In this document: positions 24,331 to 36,510 of the stretch, piece after piece
Layout of the letters: each line of letters opens with the position of its first letter
Numbering within the stretch: position 1 is the first letter of the stretch
Source: Pyrus communis
Lineage: Eukaryota; Streptophyta; Magnoliopsida; Rosales; Rosaceae
Length of the DNA: 64,000 bases
Direction: 5' to 3'
Assembly: GCF_963583255.1 (NCBI RefSeq)
Contig: NC_084809.1
Span: 8,844,215 to 8,908,214, forward strand
Program-made: the position numbers and the translations under genes
Notes under the pieces: generated by a model
The model's input: only the letters and a program-made list of their open reading frames with translations
The model's database searches: none
What the model was told of the DNA's origin: nothing

Positions 24331-24668
24331 TAAAATTTATAATTTTTATGCCTCTCGTTTAGACTGAATCCAATGGTGGGTTATAGGCTAAATTTCTCCT
24401 CAAACTTAGTCCAACCCAAAGGAAAATTTGGGCTAAAAGTTAAATGGGGAAGTGAGGTCAGATTCCGTTCAAAATTTAACCCAAAAGTGGCTGTGGGCCC
24501 CACCAAAATGCTTGCTTTTCAGCGTTTGGGCGCCAAACACAGCCCAACCCAACCCCCAACGTGCCTAACAAGCCTTCCGACCGCGAGGGACCCACCCACA
24601 TGGGCCTGTCAGCCACATTCCGCCTTGCAGCCAACGCCTCATTGCATCCGAGTCTATAGAGACGTTAA

Positions 24669-25596
24669 AAGTTTTCCGAGAATTACAGACTCTACTCACG
24701 CAGTCACTTTGTGGAAGGGTTGGAATTGCTGATTCTGCTGATTGTTTATGGAGTCTATGGGGAATCTCACAGGAGTTCAAATCTTTTTCGGTTCATCATT
24801 TTCTCCATGTGGTTTCTGGTTGCTTCGTGGTTGTTTGCTCCTTTCATATTCAATCCGTCCAACTTTGACTGGCAGAAAATTGTAGATGACTGGACAGATT
24901 GGAAGAGGTGGATGGGAAACCGTGGTCGTATTGGAATATCACTTGAAAAAAGTTGGGAATCATGGTGGTATGAAGAACAGGAACACCTCAAATACACAGA
25001 TTTCCAGGGAAGAATTCTTGAGATTGTACTTGCGCTTCGGTTCCTTATTTACCAATATGGAATTGTTTACCACCTTGATATAGCTCATCACAGCAAGAGT
25101 TTACTGGTAATTTCGTGTTCCATTATATTTCACTAGTTGTTCTCCTGTTGGCCTATAAATAGTTGTTTAGCCTTAAGGCCTAATTCTTACGACTTTTTTC
25201 AATTTCTTTGCAGGTTTATGGACTTTCTTGGGTGGTTATGGTAACTGTTCTTTTCGTTCTAATGGTATGCAAATAAAAATCACTAATAACTAATAACTAA
25301 TAAATATGTTTGATGCAAGGCTGTTTGGACTTGGTTTTGACTGGGTTACAGATAAAAATGTTACTTCTCGGATAATATGATATATCTGATATTGCTTAGT
25401 TTGCATGTTTCCATCCGATAGTTTCCATGGGTGGACGAAGATTTGGCACCGACTTTCAGCTCAGTTTCAGGATTTTGAAAGCGCTTCTGTTTCTTGGTTT
25501 CATGTCTGTCATGACTTTCCTATTTGTTGTTTGCGGCCTTACCATTTCAGATCTATTTGCTGCAATCCCTGCCTTTCTACCCACAGGCTGGGCCCT
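24669..25596 (+). pseudogene. Callose synthase copy 3, fragment
   Basis: Three exon remnants match copies 1 and 2: the 3' part of the large membrane exon (24669-25106), the 51-bp exon (25214-25264) and most of the next exon (25418-25596). The acceptor before the third remnant reads CCG instead of CAG. The fragment ends in the middle of that exon, and the last exon is missing. After a short filler the sequence continues in the 3' flank homologous to copies 1 and 2 from about 25610. The frame inside the remnants is still open, so the loss is by deletion more than by scattered stops. Confidence 0.9.
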
Positions 25597-25665
25597 GCAT
25601 TTCAGATCTATTTATCCTGTGAAAATCCCATTGAATCACAGCAATTAATTTATGAGGAAGATTAA

Positions 25666-26006
25666 GAGCTGGTTTGGTATTGCTATGCTTTGAAAAAAAG
25701 TTGTTTCTGCTGTGCTGTGAGAATAAGTAGCTGTGAAATAAAGCAGCAGAGTGTTTAATAAACTTTTTTGTAAAAGTGTTTTTGAAAAAAAAAGCAGTAT
25801 TATAGTGTTTGGTAAACTTTTATGTAAAACAGATGTAAAAAAAAGCCGGTTTTTCAAAGCTGGGTTTTGCAGCTTCTTGTTTTTGGCTTTTTTTTACCCA
25901 AAACTGTGAAAAAAGCTGAAACTGAATGTTTACCAAACACAAAAATAGCTCCCAGCTTTTTTTTATACTAACTTTTTTCAGAATGACTTCAATACCAAAC
26001 CAAACC
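25666..26006. mobile_element. Tourist-like (PIF/Harbinger) MITE, 341 bp
   Basis: Sits in the 3' flank of copy 3 with TAA on both sides (25663-25665 and 26007-26009). The left end GAGCTGGTTTGGTATTG and the reverse complement of the right end GGTTTGGTTTGGTATTG are similar terminal inverted repeats. A TAA/TTA duplication and GTTTGGT-containing ends are typical of Tourist MITEs. Copies 1 and 2 lack it. Confidence 0.8.
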
Positions 26007-26531
26007 TAAGTGCCTTTGTAGTTGCTTGTCTTTGCCACTCATTGCCTATTCCAAGTTTCATGTACATCATTAGCTGCTACCATCTTTCCACTTATGATGT
26101 TAAATTGCATAACGTTTGAATGTTCGCTTGAATTGGTAGATGCTTCTATATACGGCCGCGTTTCATGCAATATCATTAAGACCGTTAATTTTCAATCAAT
26201 AAACCAAAGAAATAATCAGTCGAACCGTGCATGCAGCTGCATAGCAGCAAGGAATAGCTGAACGTGGGTGGACAATGTTTTTCACTCAAAATGCGCATCG
26301 GGCTCCACCACTTTGGCCCCTATAATGTCTTTATATGTGGGAATTTGTTTTATGTATGGGATGAGTCTCTACACTTTAGGGATTCAGTTTTTAGTGCATT
26401 AGAGAGCCTTATTCTTCATTTATAGGATCTATACGGTGGTGAGAATAGCTTTAAGGGCTAGCATGATGCTCTAACTAAGTAATAGTTATGTACTATTGAC
26501 CTTAAATGTTTGATAAAATGAGGCATTTCAA

Positions 26532-26642
26532 CAGTATATATACCCACCAACGTCTTTAACCAAAGAACAACAACAACAAACCACTCGATCGGCTCTTCAA
26601 CAGTGTCGAGTCAAAACGCTTTAATTAGTTTCATTTTCTCAA
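26532..26642 (+). promoter_or_regulatory. Relict LHCB1 promoter TATA and 5' leader
   Basis: AGTATATATACCCACC at about 26533 looks like a TATA box. It is followed by a CAA-rich leader (GAACAACAACAACAAACC) ending at the ATG at 26643, a normal layout for a nuclear photosynthesis gene. Its presence argues against a processed retrocopy. Confidence 0.5.
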
Positions 26643-27370
<728 letters not shown>

Positions 27371-28430
27371 GGGTGACATTCCCTCAAATCCTGAGAGAGA
27401 AGCACTTTTACTAATCGCTTTTTTAAGCTAATTGTTTTGGCAAATTGTCTGAATTAATTGGGATTTTATCTTTTTTTTTTTTTTTCTTGTGTGCTTATGT
27501 TGATACAACTTAATGACCAACGCAAGGGAATATATCAACAATTGAGATTAAAGTTTCAAGTAAAAGTTTGCATTGTCCGTGAATGTATCACCGCCTAATT
27601 AATATTTATATAAAAATTAACACTGAATTTTTTCTTGGTCTGACAAGTTAATGAGGCAGCACCATGCCTTAAGAGAAAAGGACAACCCTCATTTGGCATC
27701 TGCATAATTTTCTGATGGACTGGGGCCCCAAAGAGGCAGCAGCGTCATTGCCACTAGCTTCATCTGATCCATACCATCCTCTCATGGAAAAGGCAGAATC
27801 AATTCGCTGAGGAATTCAAGCAAACTTTGGAAGATAGAGTCTTCGAACAAAAGAGACTTCGGTTGCAAGGGTCCACCTTTGGCATCTTATGATATGGTTA
27901 TGGGCAAATGGTGAGGACTGAGGAGTGCCAGCTGACCATTATGAGTATTAAGTTAGATCATAAGCAATCTGCTTCAACATGTTTCGTAGGATCACATTAA
28001 ATTAGATCATAAGCAATATAGGTAGCTACCTTGTTATCACGTTACAAGTTCATAGTTGACTCAGGTTTAAACCCAATTTCAGTCAACAGTTTCTATAGTA
28101 ATAGAAGTCCCTTGGCCATGACACGAAAACTTTTGTACGTCCGAACACAACAATGACAGATGTAGTTATTGTAATAGTCATGAGACTGTCTTGTCATTTC
28201 TTAATTGCATGTGGAGAACTAATATAACAATCTATAAACTGTTACAAATTTCCATCCATATATATTAGATTTGATTAAGAAAAATCATCCATATTATTAG
28301 AGCTTCCTCTCATTATCCAAAAAATCTTTAAGATGATGTCATTACTCTCACCAAGAAGTACGTATGTGGAAAAATTGTATTGGCGAGAGACATCGATACT
28401 TCCATATATATTTTCTTCCTTTGTTCTTTT
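27371..28430. other. Spacer without recognised genes
   Basis: AT-rich sequence downstream of the LHCB1 pseudogene. I found no coding region, RNA gene or repeat structure that I can support. Confidence 0.6.
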
Positions 28431-28811
28431 GTGAGGTTAAGTTCATTTAGCTAGCTAGTAGAACATGTCAAGCCACCTGAATTGAAAATGAGACGGGCTT
28501 CGGCAAGCTCAAAACAAGGCGGGCTCAACGTAGAAAACTAAGGCATAGAAAACGAGCTCTCACCACTCTACAAACCCACCTTCCTCCTCTCTGTGATCAC
28601 ACACACACACCACCACTTGCACACCTAGATGGAAGAGCCCCCAAAAACCCCAGGTCATGCACGGGAAGCCCCACAGTGAAGTTGTCATTGTTCATCGTCT
28701 TCTCCGACATGTTTCATATTGTTCCAACGTTGGTAAGCTTCTAGAAACCCTTGGGTTGTGTTTTAGGGTTAGATCGAAGCTTGTTTTCAGAGCCAACTTT
28801 TGGGGAGTGCA

Positions 28812-29740
28812 ACCGATTCTATTGCACAGGGCTCCAAAATTTTGGGGGCCCCCAAAAATAGTTTTTTTTATTGAATATAATAATATTATATAAAACTAAT
28901 ATATAGTATACTAATCAAATAAAAAAATATGTATATAAAAATCTAATGGGCCCCAAAAGCCATACTACTCCCTAAAATATGTATGCAAATTGTATAAAAT
29001 AATAATTAATGAAGGGCAAAGTTAATCTAGCAAAAAAAAAAAAAAGGCAAACCTAATCAATTAAAAGTGGAGAACTCCACTGACCGAGGCAATCAATTCA
29101 GATACTCAAACTTCTTCTTTCACGCCAAAGTCTAATCGCTGCTTCCCCTTTTTTTAATTCTATCACACCATACTACCAGAGCACCAGAAGTCAGAATTCC
29201 AGTCCAGATGTTGTCGCCAGTGTCCCAGTTTACTTCCCATTCTCTCTTCAGTCCCATTGTTATATTTCCCACAAATTATTAAACCCTAATTTATAAATTT
29301 ATGAAATTGAAGAGAAACTTTCAAATCATGAAGACAATTCAACTGATCAGAGTGATGTAGACTTCAATCAAAGTAAGATATTTACTAGTTTAAGTATATT
29401 GACTTGAAATTTGAAGATTTGGGTATTTCTCATCTATAATGATTTTTTTTTTCTTTTGTACTTTTAAGGCAAAATCAAGAGAAGAGCAATCACAAAAAAT
29501 CACTAGATGCACACGCATTACGGACTATCAGGTTTCATTGTTCATACTTACTATAATTTTATTGTGATCTTATTTGAGATATAAAAGATGGCACTTACTA
29601 GAAAATATTCATCTGGCTACTTGAAGCGTCAAAGAAAAAGAAAAGTTGAACAATTGACTCAGTCTAAAAAATGAGCTATTGATAAGAAGGGCCATTTTTA
29701 TGAATTTCGCACAGGGCCCCGAAATCTCAGAGACGACCCT
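28812..29740 (+). mobile_element. hAT-like element remnant (MYM/TTF zinc-finger class)
   Basis: An ORF remnant at 29588-29674 reads MALTRKYSSGYLKRQRKRK..., then a stop. This resembles the start of plant hAT-like proteins of the zinc finger MYM1/TTF group. The outer sequences CACAGGGCTCCAAAA (about 28825) and CGCACAGGGCCCCGAAA (about 29708) are similar but in direct orientation. The left end and the target duplication are not clear, so boundaries are approximate. Confidence 0.5.
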
Positions 29741-31646
29741 GGTTGTTTTAAGTGGTGTATACATGTGAATCGCAGAAAATAGCTCGAAGTAGCTTTTCTA
29801 AATTTTCCGGTGAGCACCGCCCCTTTCGAGGCAATTTCCAACCAAACCACGGCGATTTGGCCGATGTGAAAGCTATCAATCTCTTCGTCTCGTGGAGTAC
29901 TACAACTTTCCTTTTTGTTTCACCCAATTTCGTTGAGTATTGAAGAAGTTATGTTCATTTGAATCTTACCCAGTTTCTGGCAGCTTTCGAGGCATTTTTC
30001 AATCAAAACACGACGAGTTAGACATCATGCAAGGTACCATTCTCTTCGTCTCGTCGAGAACTATGATTTCCGTTTTTGAATTACTCGATTTAGTTGAGTA
30101 TTGACAAAGTTATGAACGTTTAAAACTTGTCTAAAATTCCGGCCGAAATTCGGCATTCTTCTGTCGAATCCGGCGACCCACAGTTTAGTAAACCCAGGCC
30201 CTTTGGGCCATTTAGAACTTGGGATTTAGGCCCGTTAAACCCAACCCCCTCTTCTTTTTATTTATTTATTTTCCTAAAACCCAAAAGGCCTTGGGCCATC
30301 TTGGTTAGGGCCTTAGGCTCGCTCCCTCTAAAACCCAAAATTCAAACCCTTTTTAATTATTAAACGCCAAAACCCTTTGAGGCCAAAACCCTAGGCCCAA
30401 TCCATATCCCTTTAACCTTTTACCCCAGGCCTTTGGGCCATCCTACCAAGCCCAGCCTAACCTAGTGGAATATTCTTATGTTGAATTTTTGGAAATTTAA
30501 CTGGAACCCTTCTTAGAGTAATTCGACGTCCTAAATCCGTTTATGAAGTCTGTTTTCCCAAATTCAATCATTTGAGCATAGTTTTATTAATTGTACCCTT
30601 TTATGTGCTTAGATGCAATTAATAGCAACGATTCCATTATTCCTTTTGGCACGGCTTTGCACCAACGCGGTGTACAGTGAGTGGACCCCTTCTAAAAATG
30701 TATGTTTTAATAGTAGAAATGAATACATGGAAAGCATGATTTAATGATTATGTTTTATGAAATAACATGCTTATTGAGGCTAGTTTGAATTATTACTATT
30801 TTTCCTATAACCCATGTTCTTTATAGGATATCTGATAGATGATGATATAATATTTAGAACATGTTTCGAACACCTATTTATAGTATAGATGATGGATGAC
30901 TTTATACTATGAAGTTGCTTTCAAATATATGTATGTTCAATGGTTTTGTACTTACCTAGTGGTCCCTATTCCGCTACGGGGCAAGGGATAGATTCCGTCA
31001 TAGGTGAGGTTACGGTGTTGGCATAGGGCCTGAAGGTGATTTTCCTCTGGCAAATTGGCACAGGGACGGGGAGCTGACACGGGGCCTGAAGGTGATTTTC
31101 CTCTAGCAATTGACACATGGGCTGGGAGCTAGCATGAGGCCTGGAGTGAGATTAGACATTCACTAGTGATTACAATATATATGAGTTATGTTTTGAGACA
31201 TTGCACGGCGTGCTAGGTTTCAGAAAACCTATTTTATTTATCATGATACGTGTGTTTTCATAAACATGAGGGTTAGTATGTTGATAACTGTTTTATTATA
31301 TCTATATCAACTTGGTCCACTCGTGTTTGTTTTGCGCCCCCTTCAGAACTTAGAATCGAGGCGTACAATTTCAGCGTCAAAGCACTTCTGCATCGGCATC
31401 TTCGAGTCTTCTCAGTGTACAACCCATTCTTTTATTCATTAAATTTTATATTATTTCTTTTAGTGTTCTAGTTAGTTGTATGATCTGAACACGTTCCTCA
31501 TTTGCACATTAATTATATTTAAATTTCTTTTATCTTATTTATATTTTAGTCCTCATGCATTCAATAAATGACTTTCGTCATTCTCGGGTGTCGTCCAGCA
31601 CATGCCTATCCTAATGTTCGAAGAATATCGGGATCGGGGCGTGTCA
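29741..31646 (+). repeat. LTR-like block (solo LTR remnant), family shared with 56-60 kb
   Basis: Ends GGGGCGTGTCA at 31646. Stretches match the reverse complement of 56161-59936: the GCGCCCC..TTCAG block at 31336 (against 56452), CTCGAGTCTTCTCAGT-type sequence near 31403, and the terminal CTCGGGTGTCG...GGGGCGTGTCA segment. It contains degenerate repeats with GCCTGAAGGTGATTTTCCTC (31028, 31085). No coding domain was found. The left boundary is unclear and is probably split by the hAT remnant upstream. Confidence 0.55.
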
Positions 31647-33300
31647 CTGAGAGCTGAGAAACGCTTTCACAAAGTTTGCAGGTCAGTGGGGTTAATATGC
31701 TTAATTATGTTGATGAAACTTGGTGATCTAAGAGGAATATAACAACAAATGCTTTGAGGGAGTAAAATTTTGTCCTATTACATATAAACTTCTATTTGGT
31801 TGCAATATTTTAGTTGAATCAGAATTGTGATGCGTTTGCAAGAAATGGTAAATATGTGATATAAATTCAAATTCTGCAGCAGTCTGCTGAACTTCAAATG
31901 TTGCCGCTTACAAACTTACAGATACTTTCAATCATCTGCATTATTTCATCCAGAAACTTCTAGTTAATGATATCTCAAACAACAATATTCCAATTCGTTC
32001 TAGGTTGTAATTACATGATTTTCGATTATCCGAATCCTAAGGCTACATTGTACTTAATTGAATTGTGTAATAAATTGAATTTAAATAGGGAATTTTAATG
32101 AAAAACTTCCGGTACTCATTTTAACGAAAAACTACATTTTTACATTAAGAAGTCAATCCTGATACTATTCACTTTACTTTTTATTTTGCCCTTATCGTCA
32201 AAACTCAAAATTTTTAAGCATTTTTCATTAGTTTTCCTTAAAATATACTCATTTTAGTTGAAAAAGGGACCAAAAAAACAAGGGACCGCTCGAATTCCTA
32301 AATATGAGCTTGAATGATTGGATTCATAAAAACTTCCAATTAAGATGCAGACTTGAGCAGTAGCGGTGCTCATTTTCTTATGCAACAAATTTGAATCTCC
32401 CACTATAAATAAATTTTACGTAGAATATTATTTTTGTCAAAAAATTATAAGAACTTCTGATGAACAATTCCCGTACAGTTTCCTTAATAATTTACCCAAA
32501 GTTCGGGAACTTTTCACGGCATAGATGTTAAGTCGTCTTTCATTATAATTAATAAATAAATCATAAAATGATAACATAAATTTATGTTACTTGTTAAAAC
32601 AAAGAAGAATGTACAGTGTGCATGGATAATGTGAGGGTGTGAGAGATAAATAAATAAAAAAATTGGAATAATTATGTAAGGGCCTCGTGCAAGCATCCAA
32701 GAAACGAGCATCTTATTGGAAATGGAGTGTAAGGGGGACAAATCATATACAGAAAGCAACAAATTAATTATAAAAATAGAGACACTTTCTTGGCTACATG
32801 ATCTCCGAGTTTCTTTTGGGTTTATCCTAAATGTGGGAATGTTATTAATACTAAAGGCATAGATATTTAAGATATGACATGTGACAGATGCATTAAATTC
32901 ATTTTTATTTATAAACGAAAAGTTTTAGGTTTAATTCTGGTCAAAGGTAAATTAAACCACATGATTACTAGCTCATTAACTCACTCCCCCATCTCTTTAA
33001 ATGTAGATAATATCGTTTGTGTAAAAAATAAAAAATAAAAAAAAACAGTGAACAATCAACATAAGATACTCGATATATACTTTCACACTATTATTTTCCA
33101 TATCAACTCAAGTTTGAACGATTTTCGTTCAGTAGCAAAGCCAATGTGAGGTCATTGGCAACTACTGACCCCAATTGGTTTTAAAATCCCTCTTTGAACT
33201 TTTGTTTGACCGTAGACCAGTTAAGGCAAATGGAATAAGGATACTTGTAATCAATATATTTTTTTAATTGACACAAACCAAAACCCTTTGGTGTACTTGC
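31647..33300. other. Spacer with small repeat copies
   Basis: No gene seen. Holds one copy of a short repeat family at about 32095-32245 (see the 45.5 kb entry) and a SINE-like 3' end at 32915-33045 (TTTTAGGTTTAATTC, then AAATGTAGATAATATCG and an A-rich tail). Confidence 0.55.
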
Positions 33301-33317
33301 TTGTCAAATTCATGTTG

Positions 33318-33480
33318 CTTTACGTGTTGCTACTGTTTCTGTTGAAAGAGTTTTTTGGTGATGAAAATTGTGAAGCTTGGTTATATGCATCAAGAAAAAT
33401 GTATATGATTCTATTGATAGTGATGTGATAAGATGTTTCTAGAATATAAGAACACGCTGTAGACAATTATAAATGAAACT
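33318..33480 (+). pseudogene. hAT transposase C-terminal (dimerisation) remnant
   Basis: Translation gives VATVSVERVF, a stop, then MKIVKLGY-type sequence, and later SIDSDVIRCF followed by NIRTR. This order matches the C-terminal dimerisation region of plant hAT transposases (pattern SxERxFS.MK...L..R, then I....QRFQNMKTR). In-frame stops and a frame change disable it. No matching ends are visible. Confidence 0.6.
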
Positions 33481-34284
33481 ATGCTCGATTTTCAGAAGCT
33501 TCTTTTTTTATGACCACATTTTTGTAAATTCATGGCTTCGCCTTCTCGTTCATAAAATTTGAATTCGATACTTTCTTCAACAAAGTGAAGATTGTCTCCT
33601 GTCTCTCACCTCGTATTTTCAATTGCTTTGAACTTGGAAACCCATTTCGTACAAGAAACCAACCCCGTAAAACCATCGACGGGTTAATTCTACATGTCAT
33701 TGGTTGGTTTATAACTTAATAATGTCATTAGTTGCTAATTAATTTAAAAGTGAATTGGCTGGTTTTTTTTTGAAGTTATGTGCCCAGAATGTGGGCTATA
33801 AAGTTAAATATATGGAGCCCCTGACTTGTGGCCTACAGAAATTCTCTTTCAATTTCCTATGGTAGCTAAAAGAAATTAAGAACATAAAAACAGAATCGTT
33901 GTCAATTGTACCCAGCTCATTTGCTACATTTGACACTTTTCTTTTGACAAAGTAAAGCACAAAAAGCATGATTAATTTGACACTTCACTTATAAAGAGGG
34001 ATTAGAGAAGGTTTTTGGGAGATGTGGGACAATTTTCCATCACAAGTTCCAACACAACCTTTACTTGAAGCTTGAAGTTTGGATGATTAATTTTGATGCA
34101 AGTCGTATTCATAACAACCCAATCTCGAGGTTTTACCGAATTAGCATATAATGAGATGAGATTCAATTTAGAATTCTTGCAATATTGGCAATTAATTAAC
34201 AGTAAAGTTAAAATCAAATATGCAAACAAAGTAAACAAAATTTCTCGTAAAATAGAATTCACACAATATAATAAGTCATAGCCA

Positions 34285-34640
34285 GAGTTTAAAATATTCA
34301 CAAAATTGTCTATATTTTTGTCAAAATATCTGAAAAATTAAGAATCAATACGGAAATAGAGGGTGAAATGAAAACTTCACCTTATATCGGCGAGATATAG
34401 AAAAATCAATGAATATCGATAATATTTACCGATTCACTACAGAAAACTATGCTAGAACCCATTACGTGTTTTAAACTTTTGAATATTTTTTTTTTGAGAA
34501 AATTTTCTCTAATTTTGACTAAATTTGAATAGGTATATCAACTCAGCCCATTCTAAATTTCCATAATTTTCATCGAAGGCAATCAATATCGATATCGATA
34601 TGAATATTTTCATAAATTTACATATCAATATTTTAAACAC
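34285..34640. mobile_element. MITE-like element with ATATCGATAT core
   Basis: Starts AGAGTTTAAAATATT and ends AATATTTTAAACACT, a 15-bp inverted repeat with one mismatch. Internal CGATATCGATAT and AATATCGATAATATT resemble an abundant plant MITE type. No target duplication was recognised. Confidence 0.5.
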
Positions 34641-35489
34641 TAACTACAACTGAATCTGTTCTTACGTGTTTTTTTCTTTCTTTATATTTAATTATAAAGT
34701 GCATGGACAACTTCTAGCTAGTTTTTAGTTTTGGCAGTTCAAGATATAACGATCAAATATGTATATGGTAATTATCCAAATTTATAACTCCAAGATGGAA
34801 TATGCAGAAATTTGTCTTGTATGTATGATGCAATGCAAATTGCAACCGTACGTACTTCCCTATGTCACGAAGCATGAAAATATTCCTGCACACACTCATT
34901 TAATAAATAAGTTGAAAATAAAATAGCACAGCAGCGGCCATGGCTGCAGCGACCTTATCGCCGGGAAGAGGAATGGGAATGGGAATGGAGAGAGAAAGTA
35001 CGAGCTCTTTAGATTCGAGACTTCTGACTAGAAAAAGACGGGGTCATTTATTTATTTAAATACAACAATATGAGTTAGTTAACGTAAAATTAAGCAATCT
35101 GAGTTAGGTCAAACATTAGAGAGGAAATAGTTTTGTAACAAATGTGATACCAGAGTCAACAAAGTCATCGAACGAATATTTGACAATAATTTTAACACCA
35201 GCCCCTAGCCCCATCACTCGTATCAATAACCTAGTTCACGTTAAACTTGAAAATACCTCATTTAGAGGCTTCCATTGCTCATAACTCAGGAAAAGAGTTC
35301 TCCTATGAATCAAAACTTTTAGCTTGTCATCGAAGTTTTTAACACGCTGAATAAGATTTGGAATACTTGGCTTTAATCCATGCAACACTGAATTTTAACA
35401 GTTTGAGCTGGAGTTAATTAGATAGAACAATGCATCAGATCTGTTGCACACCAGTGTGAGCCCCATAATTAGGGTAATTTACAGTTACC

Positions 35490-35520
<31 letters not shown>

Positions 35521-36107
35521 CATGTAAAAATCCTAAAAATAAAAACAAAATGAAAATGGAAATGAAAGTTCTACAAATCACGTGCCATGCACGTGCATGC
35601 GTAGCTCCAAAAAGCAGGATGCAGTGCAGTTGATAAAATCATACCAAGTTGGTCTTAAAACCACATGATTTAGAACAGTGGGAAGCATGGGATTGGTCAT
35701 TCAAGTCAATCCTTGGGCTCACATGGTCATATCACCTAATGTGGGCCCCATGAGATGAACCCTAATTCGTCACGTCTTTTGTTTTTTAATTTTTATTTTA
35801 GGGCAAGCCCAAATGGGTTAATTTGAAGTTTTGGGTGGCATAAAAAGGAAAGGAGAAAATGAAAAGTTAGGAAGATGTGTTTTTAGACTATATTTAAAAT
35901 ACATAATGTGATGTTAATAGTTGATTTTTTTTTCAATGACTTAAGAAGGAGTCTGATTATCAATCTGTACATCATATAATTTATAAATTATATTTCAAGT
36001 AATAATCTTCATAATATCACTAAAATAAATTTATCTAACACACACTTTAATCGAAAGTGATACTTCAAATCAAAGACTGTTCCTTTTCCCAACTGGGGGC
36101 TTCACAA

Positions 36108-36224
36108 AAAGCCCCCCAAATCCCAATCTATGATGATAATCAAGAGCCACATTTGTTATTATGTAAAGCCCCCCAAATCCTAATCTGTGATGATAATCAA
36201 GAGCCACATTTGTTATTATAATCC
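36108..36224. repeat. 57-bp tandem repeat, two copies
   Basis: AAAGCCCCCCAAATCC...GAGCCACATTTGTTATTAT occurs twice with period 57 and two or three mismatches. Confidence 0.85.
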
Positions 36225-36251
36225 ATAATTTCTTCGGTTTAAAGTTTACAG

Positions 36252-36510
36252 TGTTAGGTTTTGTCAACCTGTATTGACAAATTTAACCTTCAGAACCGTT
36301 GCAATATATGTTTTTTAAATTTTATTGGCCTAGTCAAACCTCATAAGTATGCATGAATAAACAAAGGATAGATAAGTGTTAGTATAAGAGAATCCGTTAG
36401 GTTTTGTAAATCTATGTGAGCTTAAAATTATTTGTAATCCAAGTTATAGACTAGTATATATTTATACATTTTGCTATCAATACAATTACAATTCTATATG
36501 GTATCATAGC
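36252..36510 (+). repeat. Copia-type LTR plus primer-binding site remnant
   Basis: Begins TGTTAGGTTTTGTCAAC, continues through an LTR-like AT-rich stretch ending CAATTCTATA, and is followed by TGGTATCATAGC (36499-36510), the usual Copia primer-binding site. No pol sequence follows, so only the left end of an element remains. Confidence 0.5.

Larger units (their letters stand above)
33481..36251. other. AT-rich spacer
   Basis: No gene recognised. Contains a probable MITE at 34285-34640, an (AT)n run at about 35493-35520 and a 57-bp tandem repeat at 36108-36224, each listed separately where useful. Confidence 0.55.
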
